Shown in pieces: positions 41,001 through 53,233 of a stretch of DNA of 64,000 nucleotides. A program made the position numbers and the translations under genes. This DNA comes from Chaenocephalus aceratus (taxonomy: Eukaryota > Chordata > Actinopteri > Perciformes > Channichthyidae). Each line of letters opens with the position of its first letter. Position 1 is the stretch's first letter. The notes under the pieces are model-generated. The model was not told the DNA's origin. It made no database searches and saw nothing but the letters and a program-made list of their open reading frames with translations. Location: NCBI GenBank assembly GCA_023974075.1, contig CM043801.1, positions 30,077,504-30,141,503 of the forward strand. Reading direction: 5' to 3'.

Positions 41001-44000
41001 ACGTGGAAAAGTTACTCGTGGATGGGGCTACAGAGCTGCTAGAAAGACAGTCGAACCCGGTGCATTCCTTCGTCTGGATGTGGAGCACTTTTGATAAATG
41101 TTTAGACAAATTGCTCGTGTTACCGTCCTTACATGCTAAACTCTTATTGCAACGGGCATTGTCCACCTCAAGACGGGTAACATTTAACCACACCTTGGAG
41201 CGCTTCTTTCCGCCATCCCCGCAGTGTGTTACTGCATGTAGCAACCGCGTGTGTAAACTGCCCCGCTGCCTCGCACACAGACGGGGGAGAGATGCCTGGA
41301 TTGGAAAGATCTAAAATACATCATAGACGCATTTTTTTGTCTTATTGCATATTAGAAACAAATTGGCGACACTAAGACTGTGATATAATGTTTATGTAGC
41401 AATAATACATATGACATATATACAGGCCCGCCCCTGGCCAACTTGGGGCCCCAAGTGACATTGTGAGATGAGCCACCCAACCGACAGGAGTGAAAAAATA
41501 TGTTTTGGAAACAAAGTAGGCTACTTTGCAAATATAATTCCTGTTTATTATAATTGTCAACAGTTACTTTTTTATACAGTGAGGTAAATGTGCATGTAAC
41601 TCGTTCAGTATGCGTTTACAGGTGAATACGTCTGCATTTCCTGCCAAATACTAGCCTCAAAAAGATTAAAATATAATTAATGCAAATAAACTGCTTCTAC
41701 TAATAATCATAATCAATTCAATAATATAAATACTATATTATTATAATATAGTTGTGTAGTCAAGACAAAACATGCTTATTACATGCTCAAAAACTGATAT
41801 TTCTTAAATCTGTGTTCAAACGTAGTTCCCTCTGTCAGCAATGTACCAACAACTACACACACATTTCTATCAGTATTTCTCTGTGTTGTGGTTGACATGA
41901 TGATGACTGTTAGGAGTTAAGGGGAGAGGCTGAGCGTCGCCATGAAATGTGCAAATTGACATAAAAATGAATAAAAGGGAAAACAATGCTCCATGTTTTT
42001 TAGGCTGTAAACTTTAACTGTTATGTAAGCCAACTAGACAGACAGTGTATCACTCTTCCTCCTGTACATTAGCAGATAAAAGGCATCACATACTTGAATG
42101 AATGGTGAATAAAGAATGCTGGAAATAACTGCATCTCCATTAGCCTGTATGCGGCAGAGACTGCCTTCTTCATGTCGTGAATTGCAGCTGATGTTTGACT
42201 TATACAACATTCGCAAGTTGTACATTTGACTCATACAATAACCCACCTTCGAGTGATGCTCTAGTTTATTCATGTTTTTTTCCCTTTTGCGCCGGACTGA
42301 AACTGTCTTTTCACCGACATCTCTTCACCTGCACTAGTGGCCGTATCAAAGCCGTGATTGGTCAGATGTCGATTAATTGCAACGGTGTCGGGTTACAGAC
42401 GTGCTCCCCTTGTCACCTCTCACTCTCGCGGGGGGTGCGCGGAGAACTGAGCGGAGAACTGAGCGGAGAACTGCGCACAGCAGCTGAGGCCCTCTGGGCG
42501 GGGCCCCATGTAGCCTGCATGATTGGCCTGTAGGGAGGGGCGACCCTGCATATATATTTTAAATGTCTCCAGTACCGATAAAAAGACCGATAACGTTGGA
42601 GCTTAAGGGCGCGTAAAACACACGTGATGACGTCACCAACTAATGGACGACTGAATTAGTTGGCAACTAATTTGGTCATCGATTAAGTCGATTAGTTGTT
42701 GCACCCCTAGTTTCAACCATTGCTTCCAGGGGCTCAGATCCCAACTGACGGACTAATTGGTCACCATTACCTGATATGTAGGATATTCAGGTATAAATAA
42801 CTGTTTATGGTGCGATTTATTTATACAGTATGTTCAGTATATCTCTCTCCACCTCTGTCACTTAGTGCCGAGTGAGTGAACAGGTGTTCATGGGAATGGC
42901 TGGTATGTGTGATTCAGGGACTACAGGTGCATATGTTTGATCCATAAACCCAGGAATGATCACATGTGTTTTTGTAGCATTACAGCAGGGGTTCTCAAAG
43001 TTTTGATGAGTGAGGGCCAATTTAGGTACCCAATATTGGATTGAGGGCCGCCCAAGAAAGAACGGAACACAAAATAATTCCAAAACAAATCCTGCCATGC
43101 AACCAGTAGTCTAGCAAACTTTCCACAAGCTGTCATTCATAATTTAGGAATGACAACCCAGGGGGTGCAGTTTTACCATTTTTAAATTCCATTCTAATTC
43201 TTACTAGATACAACCATGGAGGATTAAAATATAACGCATGCATTTCAGCGTGTCACATTAACTATCGCGGGCCGCCAGAAACATTTCCGAGGGCCGCCAT
43301 TGGCCCGCGGGCCGCACTTTGAGAACCCCTGCATTACAGTGAGAAGAGGATTTACCGACAAAGATTGAACTTGCTTATAAGTCATATCCAGTTGATAAAC
43401 GTATATTTATTTTGTCCTTATCGTGTTAGTTCTCAGGTGCACTGGGAGAAGGAATGATGGGGTGTTACAGTCTGTTCTGCGGTAACCACATTGAATCCAT
43501 CGGCTCCTACAAAGAGCTGGTGCAGAACAACAAGAAGCTGCAGATCCTCACGAGGGTGAGCAACATTCACTCATTGGTCAATTTACATACATGGATACGA
43601 TTTTCTACACGACGCCAGTGCTTGCATGTTGAAATGAACTAGTTGCCTCTCTAAAAGTATCTTTGACATTGGCAACTAACAGAAATAGTGTGTGGCAGGA
43701 ATGTCTTGAAAACGTTCTTTATTTTAAAACAGAAAATAGGTCAGCTGCCTCTGGTGCGGAGGTTGGGAGTCCCCGAGTGTTTTCTGTTGGTGACTCAACG
43801 CATCACAAAATATCCAGTACTGTTGGAGCGAATCATACAGAACACAGAAGGTAACACCTCATTACACGTATCTGCATCTCAATAAGTCGGTATACTACTT
43901 TCAGATAACATTTTAAACTGAATTACAAACGCTTGCTGGAATGGTTTCATATATAAGGTGTTCTCTTCTTCTCTCAGCTGACACAGAAGAGCACAAGTCT

Positions 44001-47000
44001 CTGGTTCAGGGTTTGGCGCTGATCAAAGACAACATTTCCCAGGTGAACGCCCAGGTCAGTGAATTTGAGAAAGACGCTCGTCTCAGAGACATCGGGCAGC
44101 GCCTGGAGCCAAAATCTCAGGGCCGTATGAAGAACGGAGGAGTTCTCCGCAGAGAGGATCTGCTGCAGGAAAACAGGACGCTGCTGCACGAAGGCACCGT
44201 CACCTGGAAGACCTCCGGGAGGCAAAAAGGTTTGTGACTTTGTTGGTGTTGTCCTTTTCAATTTCCCCTTCTCACAGTTATGCAAGTGATCCGTTTGGCT
44301 ACTCATTCTGATTCTAAGCAGAGGTGATTTTCTTTTGCTGCAAGGGAAAATAAATCTTAAATGAAAATGTTTTTTTTTTTTTAATTGGCTGATCTGACAA
44401 CTTGCCTCGCTCACAGCATTTACTAGACTATAAAACAGCTTTTTTGTTTCCCTGTTCCTTAATGCAGTGTAAGAAGGAGGAACAAGACATCAAGTACTAC
44501 TTTTAATTAAATATAAACTTCATTCAGTTTCTTGCTGAAATGTCTCACCCTTTTGTCTATGACAAAAGATACTTCCTCACACAACTTTACAGGGATGATG
44601 CCATAGGTGAGTGGAAGGTCACTGAATTACTGCAGTGTTACAGGGGTGTTTTTTTGGGCATTTCTTCGCCAGATTTGTCGCCAGATGACGGCATAGATAT
44701 ATAATGAAAAGGGAAGAGGCATGTCCCATAACAGAGGTCCAAAGGCAGTAATCAAACCTATGAACTTGCGGTTTTATGGCATGCACTGAGCTACAGTAGT
44801 TTAACTGCTTGGCAAATTGCTTTGTAAAAGCCGACAATAATAGCCGAGTCATTCCTGAGGTGTGGAGGATTAACAGTAAGCTGTATGATGTCCTTTTGTT
44901 CTATTTATGTTTTTATGTTTCATGTGGAACTACTTGAGCAGGTCTCCCTTGAAAAATAGATCAATGATCTCAATGGGATTCATCTGTATAAATAAAGGTT
45001 TGAAATGAACAGTCAGACAACATGCACAGTAGACATGTATCAAGTCCCTCCATGCAGTTTGACTTGGAACATCCAGCACTTGTTGATTTGATGCCGTTTG
45101 TGTCTCCCTGCAGAAATCCAAGCTGTGCTGCTGTCAGACGTGATCCTCCTCTTGCAGGAGAAAGATCAGAAGCTTGTATTTGCCTCGATGGTGAGTTCAG
45201 CTGCTAGAACATTGACAAGCTATTATTCTAAGAAGGAAAAAAGTTGATGTTTTTTTGTTCCAACTTTATCAAATTGTTACATTAACATCTCAGACCGTGT
45301 TTCTGAACCTGCTGTATTATCGTGGCACATACAGGATAACAAACCACCAGTGATCTCCCTCCAAAGGCTGATTGTGAGGGAATTGGCTAACGAGGACAAA
45401 GCCATGTACCTTATCTGTGCGTGCACAACGAGTCTGCCGGAGATGTACGAGATCCACGCGCGCTCCCGAGAGGAATGCGTCGCATGGATGGCGCTGATTC
45501 GGGAAGCTGTGAACCGGTAAGCTGAAGACTTCTAGAAAAAAGATCAGAACTGGGTTTATTGGGATGTTCACCAAATGTTCTGGTTTAGTCGCTATGAAAA
45601 GTTGTAACAGTCTATGTGAATAAGCAGGTATACCTAATGTTGTTTGATGTAGGGACATTACATGTGAAAGAGCATCATCAGTTTTATGGCAGTAAATCCT
45701 TCAAACAGTAAACAATTTGATTTGTGTATTCTTAGCTTATTGTAGTATTTGTTTGGCTTTAAGTCGATTCAAATCAGAATATCATTGAGTTGCCAAAATG
45801 TTAATCAACTTCTCTTTGCGACATATTGTAAATGTGGTATTTATAGGTGTGCATATAATAAGTAATGAGAGTGAATATAGTATTACGATCATGGTTATAC
45901 TCAGTAAGATGTCTGTGTGATGCAGCTATCCAGAAGAGCAGCAGTACCGCAAACTGACAGCCAGTCTGCAACAATACCAAGGTAAGACAGACTCTCTCTT
46001 ATTTTAAATTGAGATAATATCAATTAAGACCCATTCAGTCAAATATATTTCTCACCATAGACGTGTCTAGATGATGAAAAATGTGTTTATCCACAGCTTC
46101 TCGTGAGCCTGCTTAGCCAACTTCAAGGCCTTAAAGTAACACTGTTTTCATAAATGAAAAAACGAGACTAGGGTTTGCAAGTTGTAAAAAGAAAAATCCT
46201 CCTATGATGACTTGTATATTCACACATTCATTATATGTGTGTTGGGAGTTTGTAAATATCAGTGTGTATGATATCTTTCTTTCTCTCTGCATTTCCACTA
46301 CATGTATAAGTTAGACATGTTACTCATGTTCTGCTGTTGCCCTTTAGACATTCTAAGAGTGAGGGATGAGCAGATAGTGCAAAGTCTGACAGAGAAGCAG
46401 CAGATCTTCGCTGCTCTCTACCAGACGATGACGGAGCAGGAAACCCCCCACAAAGGGCTGCTGCTGCGAGGAGACGCCACCCCCCTCCAGCAGGGGGCCA
46501 CGCTGCTCAAAGGAGCCATCGATGAGGGTAAGAGCAAAATCAGCTCCTCTTCTCACTTTTGTTTGTCATAGTTAGATTAATAAAACGGCATTCTATCGAT
46601 CATAAATCTATCGATTAGATTTACGATTAGAACATTCTAAAAGTAGGGTAGACATGTGGAGATTATCCGACTGAACAAAACGTGATCCGTCTCTTAAATG
46701 TGTTTTCAACCTCAGACCTTATTTCCAGCTATTTTCTAAAATCCTATGGAGAAGTCTCATTGCTTTTTTGTCGAAGGAACCGGTGCGCAGCTTACTTCCG
46801 GGTTTTAGGACGCGTCACTGTGGCACTCTATTTGTTCTACTTTGGTTAGCTATGAAAACATTGTCATGCCATAACACAATCCATAGTTGATTTTAAGAGA
46901 TTTGTATAGAAGAAAATACGTTATACACACGGTTATTATATTTATATATTCTTAGAATAGAATAGAAATATATTGCTTAACTTGCACAATATATTCAAGC

Positions 47001-50000
47001 CTTCTTCTTAGCTTCTGTATAGCTAGCTCTCACAACAACAACAACAACAAAAAAACCTTCTCAGTTCCCTCGTGGGTCCTTTCGTGGGAAAGGCCTGTTT
47101 TCTATACATTAAATGCGATGTGTATGAAGGTGTGGGAACCCTGCGTACAGCCAAGTACTGACTCGGAAAGTGCTGAGGAGTCCTCTCCAGGAAGAGATTA
47201 AGGAGTTGTTTTTGTCTTTTGTCTGCAGTGGAAATCCTGCAGAACCTGCTCTTCTTAAGGATTAGAGACCCAAACCTTGTTTTTGACGAGAGTAACACAC
47301 AGCAGGGGCTGCTGTGGGGGGGCGAGACCTCAGCTGATAATAACCCTGCTGCAAGCGCCATGAAAAGTAAGCAGACATACGTTACCTATTTCTATGCATG
47401 CTAATATTAGTATATTTACACTGAACAAATAAATGTTTGACTGCAATTAATTTAGCGAACATATTCACTGACAAGCTAACAAACGATGTGTTTTATTGAC
47501 TTATTTATGTGCAACTTCAGGATCAAGAACTGTTGTTATGCATTTGAATAGAGGTAGTCTAACAACTTTATTTGGAACTCATTCATAATTTGGGGAAGTT
47601 AACATATTGCTCACTTTTTGTATAAAATACAGTATTCTAATATTTGTTATAAACATGTATTGCATAGTTTTTTTCTTACTCTAGGCTCAATCCTACTGCG
47701 ATCCCACACGTTCACAGGGATTAGGTAACTGTAGATGTTGGATGTGTGGTTTGATTTTCTCAGATGGAGATGAAGCTGAGAGGCCAGATGGCAGCGAAGT
47801 ATCGAGTGAGCCTGAACTCCAGGAGAGTTTCAGCTCTGAGAGCCTGGACCAGTTTGTGAGTGTGACATATTAAAAGAATCTACATGTTATTTCATCTGGT
47901 ATATGTTTAAAGTATTTACATTACTTGTGCTATTTTGCTTCAAGGCCGAAGATGAGACACAAAATCCTAACTGCAAATTAACCTCCGCACATTTCCCTGA
48001 AGCAGAGGTGACCCTTCCAATACTTATTTGCTTTGTTATTTTCCTCATTCCTATTCATCCGTACATAAATATGTATATCTGTCACTAATGGTATTATGGT
48101 GTGTATTGTTGTTTTTCTGTAGGTGTGTGACAGGGTGATACTGCTTGCACAAAGGCTCTACAGTTTAGAAGTAAGACTTGTTGTAAATTGTTCTTAAATA
48201 TGTATATTGTATTCAGCAGGCACCCTAATTTTATTATTTATTTTTGCAAAATTGTCTTTTAATGTTTCGCTGTATGTGAATCTAAATGTGTCCTAACATA
48301 AGAATAACATTAGTGTTCTATCGCAATAATGAATGGTATGTTTTCCGATGTTAGATACAATGTGATGTTTAAATTCAATGTGTCAACGTGCAGGCAATCA
48401 TCACCCAGCAGGACAGCCAGATTGAGCTGCTGCACGCTTTCCACGCAAAGAGCAAGCAGCCGGCCCGTCACTACAGCAGCGTGCTGCTGGAGCAGGAGAA
48501 GCAGCGCAACCAGGAGAAGCAGAAGGAGGAACTGGCCAACCTGCAGAAGCAGCAGGTCCAGCATCGAGAGGTGCAGCAGCGCTGGGAGAAGGACATGGAG
48601 CGGCAGAGGGTTCAGACTGAGAGTCTGGAGGCTCAGCTGCGAAAGAGGGAGGAGGACTGCCTGATGTGGGAGGGGAAGCTGAACGAGGACAGGGCTGCGC
48701 TGGATGAGATGAAGGAGAACTACCAGCAGGACCTGGAGAGGCTCAGAGAGTCCACGAGGTCCGTGGACAAGGACAAGGAGCGTCTGAATCAAGAGAGGAG
48801 GCGCCTGGAGCACATGCTGGAGAAATACAAGAACATGATGCCAGGAAACTCCAACTATGATGATCCTTCACAAGTAAAGAACTGGATTTGATTAATACCC
48901 GTTTATGAACTTATCGTGTGCTTATCTGTCCACCACGAAGTATCATTTAGTTGAGTAACATTTAGTCAGCTAAGTCTATATAATAATATGGATTATGAGA
49001 TAATCAGAACTTGTTTGAGCCTTGAATTACAGTGAAACTTTTGATGATCAATGGCCTAAGAAAACTGAAATTAAATATGTTAAGTATCAACATTTTGTTG
49101 GAGTAAAATACAAAAGCACTGTACTCAATCTTCACATGTAGAAGTCAAATGAGCGATCAGTTTAATTTGCTCCCTGAAGTTAACAGTTTGAGTTTTGCAT
49201 TTCCTCTCTTTCTAGTTGCGGAGTCTGCAGTCGTTCAGGGGAAGTGTAGTGAACGGAGGTGGGACATTAAATTCAAACCAGCACGTCTTACCCACCAACT
49301 CGAGTACCTTGGAAGTCCCTCCGAAGGTGCCCCCGCGCAGAGAGAGCATCAGCCCCCAGCCGGCCAAGCCCGAGCTGCCGCTCCACCTGATCAGCACCAC
49401 CAACCAGGTGCACAAACCTGCATCCCTACTGCAGCAGATCCCCACCAAGCTGGCCGCTGCGTCCAAGGGGAAAGAGAAGAGCTTCAAGACCAAGAGGTCC
49501 CACCAGAGAACGCACCGTGCAGGTCAGGAGACAGGCCTGGGTTTATTGTCCTTTTCCTCAGATGTAAACAAAGTAACATTACAAGCAAAGAAAAAAGCAA
49601 CACAACTAGGGGCAACCCGCAAGGAATTGTACTTTTAACTGCACTACGTCAATTTGACTGCTTTAGTTACAAGTTACTTTACAGATTTGTATTATTAGCA
49701 ATTACAAACGATGAGTCAATAAACATTCAAACAAAGTAATAGGTTAATATCAGCAGCAGTCAAAATGGAGGTAAGCTGCACCATCACCACCTGTAAAATG
49801 CACATTGCCTTTGGTACTTAGGTATATTTTTGTTACAATGCTTTTTTACTTATAACCAAGTAAAATGTTATATGCAGGACTTGTACTTGTATCAGTGTTT
49901 GAAGAATTTATTAGGGCTACTTTTACTTGCACCTCTGTCTACAGACTGAACAACATTTACAGCCATTGACATAATAATAATAATAATAATAATAATGGGT

Positions 50001-50991
50001 TCCATTTCTAAAGCACTTCATATTTGATTTCAAATCCCGAAGTGCTACAAGTAGTGAGCATGAACAGTATAAATAAACATTACACAACACGGTAGAATTA
50101 ATAAAAAAAGCAATACAAAAATAAATAAAAGGGTGATACATAATGTAGTTATTATTGTAAAGAAACATTTAGTTAGTTAGCTGGAAAAAATACACACCAT
50201 AATACCAGCTGAACTTTTAGCCCTCCGATTCAAATGTCCTTAAAGTTTTGGTTAATGTGTCAACATGCATGGTTCCAGCACTGACCCACTCCCGTCTCTC
50301 CTCCCGCAGCCTCTATAGACGTGAGCCAGATGCTGCCCATCCGAGTGATGGGCAATGAAACAAGCAGTCTGAGAGCCAAACGCACCGGCAGTCCCCAAAT
50401 AAGAATCTACCAGTCAGGTACAGACGAGTCATCAAGAATCATACCTCCTGTAGACTTAAATTCCGGCTCCAAAAGTAACATTTAAAATAAGCAATGTCAT
50501 TTTACTAAGGTCTATGTTTAGTGTTGAATATTGAACTTTGAACTTGGGTGTTGAATTCTTAGAGCTTAATCAAAGCCTTATTCATAAATGTTTAGAGGGG
50601 ACACTGTGACTGTATATGTTGAGTTTTGATTCATTATAGTGTGTTACCGAGAGTATGAAAGTGAATTCTCAGAAAAGCAGAAGGATTACAAGTGCAGTAG
50701 TTACTACTTTCCATGCCTGTAGGTGGAGACATCAACATTACTACTTCTGCAGATGTATTCCTTTCTTTCCTGTATGGTGCAGGTTGGCATGTGTAATCTA
50801 GCAGCTCCCCCTTTTGGAGAATCTGCAACCTGGTGATTAAGTTTGTGAGTTCAAGCCACTTTCATGAGGTGCTTGATGACCAACAACAGGACAGCGCAAG
50901 GTTAAAACGTGATGATGGAACATCTCAAACAGAACAGGATATGGGCTGAAACACTATCTTGATATATGGGTATACATTACTGTCCTGGCCC

Positions 50992-51035
<44 letters not shown>

Positions 51036-51358
51036 CACACACGGACACTTGGTATATATGCTTGTGTACCATTACTCCTACGACTGGGATGAGGAGATTA
51101 GGCATGCAGTGCAGAGATAGCAGGAATGGTTTATATGGTTAGGTGTTGCTGTGACTTTACATGTACCTACTGAAGACAATTATTCCTCCGTGTGTTGCTC
51201 CTCCAGGTGCCTTTGACCCACCAGAATCTGTTCGCAATAAGAAAACGTCTCAGTCCTTCAGCACGCAAAAGAGGAGCAACGATGGTCCCCCACCACCCCC
51301 GCCTCCGTTTCCCAAAGATATTCTGGTAGCAGGCAAAGAGAAGGTAATATTCCTTTAA
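38090..51358 (+). CDS. arhgef18: Rho guanine nucleotide exchange factor 18 (p114RhoGEF), 953 aa
   Basis: Activates RhoA by GDP/GTP exchange, mainly at cell junctions and the actomyosin cortex. Coding exons: 38090-38180, 38342-38482, 39152-39402, 43430-43555, 43733-43850, 43978-44229, 45114-45190, 45335-45516, 45926-45981, 46348-46527, 47229-47366, 47764-47855, 47945-48007, 48123-48170, 48394-48873, 49216-49522, 50310-50417, 51207-51358. They sum to 2,862 nt, in frame throughout, with consensus splice sites. Start [10 protein letters not shown] resembles human MDEADSAFLK (recalled). DH domain about residues 75-275 ([40 protein letters not shown]); PH about 305-413 ([26 protein letters not shown]); exon 15 (residues 606-765) is a highly charged coiled coil; a PPPPPPPFP run lies near the C-terminus, which ends KVIFL. 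Neighbouring insr supports ARHGEF18 over ARHGEF2 or AKAP13. Confidence 0.93.
39497..40142. mobile_element. MITE with TIR ACCCTCCTGTTATCC
   Basis: GACCCTCCTGTTATCCT at 39496 and AGGATAACAGGAGGGTTAA at the right end (to about 40142) are inverse. No coding capacity. Contains an 18-base poly-C tract at 39662-39679. Confidence 0.6.
40579..42709. mobile_element. hAT transposon relic with degenerate BED zinc finger
   Basis: Termini CAGGGCTGCCACAAACGACT and (rc) TAGGGGTGCAACAACTAATC, with near-perfect 8-bp target duplication (CTTTCAAC at 40571-40578, GTTTCAAC at 42710-42717). A minus-strand frame at 41244-40963 reads [20 protein letters not shown] then [16 protein letters not shown], a BED-type finger as in hAT/ZBED transposases, but the second cysteine of the first CxxC pair is missing. 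The rest of the transposase is gone. An inner GAGCGGAGAACT motif is repeated about three times near 42440-42475. Confidence 0.75.
42986..43331. mobile_element. Small hAT-type element in arhgef18 intron
   Basis: 346 bp. Left CAGGGGTTCTCAAAG, right CTTTGAGAACCCCTG (exact inverse). Perfect 8-bp target duplication CATTACAG at 42978-42985 and 43332-43339. Inner GGGCCGCC blocks are typical of hAT/Charlie-like MITEs. Confidence 0.88.
46528..47228 (+). other. Intron 10 of arhgef18 with a dispersed repeat
   Basis: 700-bp intron. About 46590-46823 is the repeat shared with 26222-26440, preceded by a short imperfect palindrome ATCATAAATCTATCGATTAG. Confidence 0.55.
46624..46823 (+). repeat. Dispersed repeat related to 26222-26440
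   Basis: Shared blocks AGTAGGGTAGACATGTGGA, CTATTTTCT, ATCCTATGGAGAA, GCGCAGCTTACTTCC and GGTTTTAGGACGCGTC, inverted relative to the other copy. Confidence 0.65.
49971..49996 (+). repeat. (ATA)n microsatellite
   Basis: Short trinucleotide run in arhgef18 intron 16. Confidence 0.85.
50993..51032 (+). repeat. (AC)n microsatellite
   Basis: About 40 bp of AC dinucleotide in the last arhgef18 intron. Confidence 0.9.
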
Positions 51359-52165
51359 TCCTCAACTACCCTCTGGAGTCTGGACCGGACCTTGTCCACC
51401 ATAACAACTCAAATGAAACACTGATGGATCTGTTACAAGGACTTTCACACATGGAAAGACTGATGGATGTTATAAAAGACATTGGACATGACCGAAAGAC
51501 GTCTCCATCATGAAGAGGACCGTCACGGTATTTTATCCCTGGAAACCAGCTGTTTGCTTACAGATTGGTCAAAAAAGTAAATAAATACTGATGGACTTTG
51601 TAAAAATATAAAATATGTACAGAGATCATCCCATTTGCACATTGAGAATATATATAATACCATTTTGAAACAAAACCTTTAAATGCCAAACGTTGTTTGT
51701 TTAGTAGGTTGCCTATTACCATTAGCACTCATGTCTTAACTACTAAGCTTTACTTTTATTTTACTTAATGATACATTTTAGATGTAAGGTGCCAAGCACA
51801 AACTTTTTATTGCAGAGTGAATCCGATAACTGAGGGATTTGACCTGTAGTTTCGCTCTTTGGTATTTCCTGTAATCATGAAACTAAAACGTTATGTGAAT
51901 GAACCTACTATTTGTCTGTAATATCAGCTGTTTAGTGCACTTCCTGACTGGAGACAGCGACTCAGGTTGGTTTTCGTTTACGACTAAACGGCTACGGAAA
52001 GCATTTATAAGAATGTAAGATAATTATATATAAGTGGCATTCCCTGTTAAATAAGGTTCTGGCATAATTCAACATGTTGATGATGGACCTTTGTCTTTTT
52101 TTTCTTTAAATTGAATTTCCAATACCAACCAATGGTTCTTGGAATAAAAGATTGTTGACTTCAGT
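51359..52165 (+). other. 3' UTR of arhgef18
   Basis: Follows the TAA at 51356-51358; no further ORF. Ends near the AATAAA at 52143-52148, giving about 0.8 kb. Confidence 0.65.
52143..52148 (+). promoter_or_regulatory. Polyadenylation signal of arhgef18
   Basis: AATAAA followed within 25 bp by a T/G-rich stretch (GATTGTTGACTTCAGTTTTT). Confidence 0.6.
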
Positions 52166-52271
52166 TTTTGGTTTATTGGCTTCATGTTGTTGAAGAAAAC
52201 ATATGTTTTCAAAGAAACTAAACTGGAAGTAACTCAAAACCATAAGTGATGCTGAGGTGCTTTTGATTTAC

Positions 52272-53233
52272 AGGTGACATGTCATGCTTTCCGGTTATTA
52301 CCCGTCCCCTTGTGTGTTATGAAGGTTTTTATGCATGTAAACGGTGTGCAGAGTCAAAACCCTCAAAGTACACCCTGTAGCGAGAAACTCTAACACAGAG
52401 AAGAACTCTCCAAAACGCCTCGTTGGTGAAACGTCATCATCCATTTGATTCTTCCGGGTACATCAGGACGTCATGTTGTAACCGGAACGAAATGGACCAA
52501 TCCGTGGAGCCGTTACGTTAAGCCCCCGCTGATTGGTCCAAATTGACCAATCCACGGACTTCCTCACACACACACACGCAGCTCTGATGATCTCTCCTCC
52601 GGGCTGCTGCTGATAACAGACAGTTGGGATCGCGGCGAAATTCTCTCTGCAGACCCATTCTCACAGCGTTTATCAACCTTTTTCTTCTCAATATCAAGCC
52701 ACACTTATTGTTTTTACTTCGGCTGTGACTTTGTGTGTGCTCAGGGTGAGTTTGGCTGTGTATCGCTAAACAAGGAAATCACACCTCCACGGAGCTCAGC
52801 GTGATTCACAACGTGAAACAATCGGACGTTGTGAATCACCCCGAGCACACACAAAGTCACAGCCGAAGTAAAAACAATAAGTGTGGCTTGATATTGAGAA
52901 GAAAAAGGTTGATCAACGCTGTGAGAATGGGTCTGCAGAGAGAATTTCGCCGCGATCGCAACTGTCTGTTATCAGCAGCAGCCCGGAGGAGACATCAGCT
53001 GAGCTGCGTGTGTGTGTGAGGAAGTCTGTGGATTGTTCAATCGGAGCACACTGGGCTCACAGGGAGGGGGGCAAGAGCTCCAACGAGCCGTTTAGTGGAG
53101 AGAGTGAATACACGTAGTTTACAGAGATGCTGTATGCGAAACAATGTGAGTTTGGAAAATTGCACAGTATTTTTCTATTGTAATATCCCTCAACAATGGT
53201 ATGATCAGTAGAAAGGACCATGACATGTGACCT
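52272..53233. mobile_element. Palindromic MITE with long inverted arms
   Basis: Termini AGGTGACATGTCATG and CATGACATGTGACCT are exact inverses. Inside, about 52600-52745 and 52845-52980 are long inverted arms: GCTGCTGCTGATAACAGACA, TCTCTCTGCAGACCCATTCT and CAAGCCACACTTATTG with their inverses. Transcribed RNA would fold into a hairpin with about 130-150 bp of stem. No ORF of note. It lies between the convergent ends of arhgef18 and sppl2b. Confidence 0.75.

Larger units (their letters stand above)
39403..43429 (+). other. Intron 3 of arhgef18, transposon-rich
   Basis: About 4 kb holding a TIR MITE (39497-40142), a poly-C run (39662-39679), a BED-finger hAT relic (40579-42709) and a small hAT (42986-43331). 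It separates the first part of the DH domain from the rest. Confidence 0.7.
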
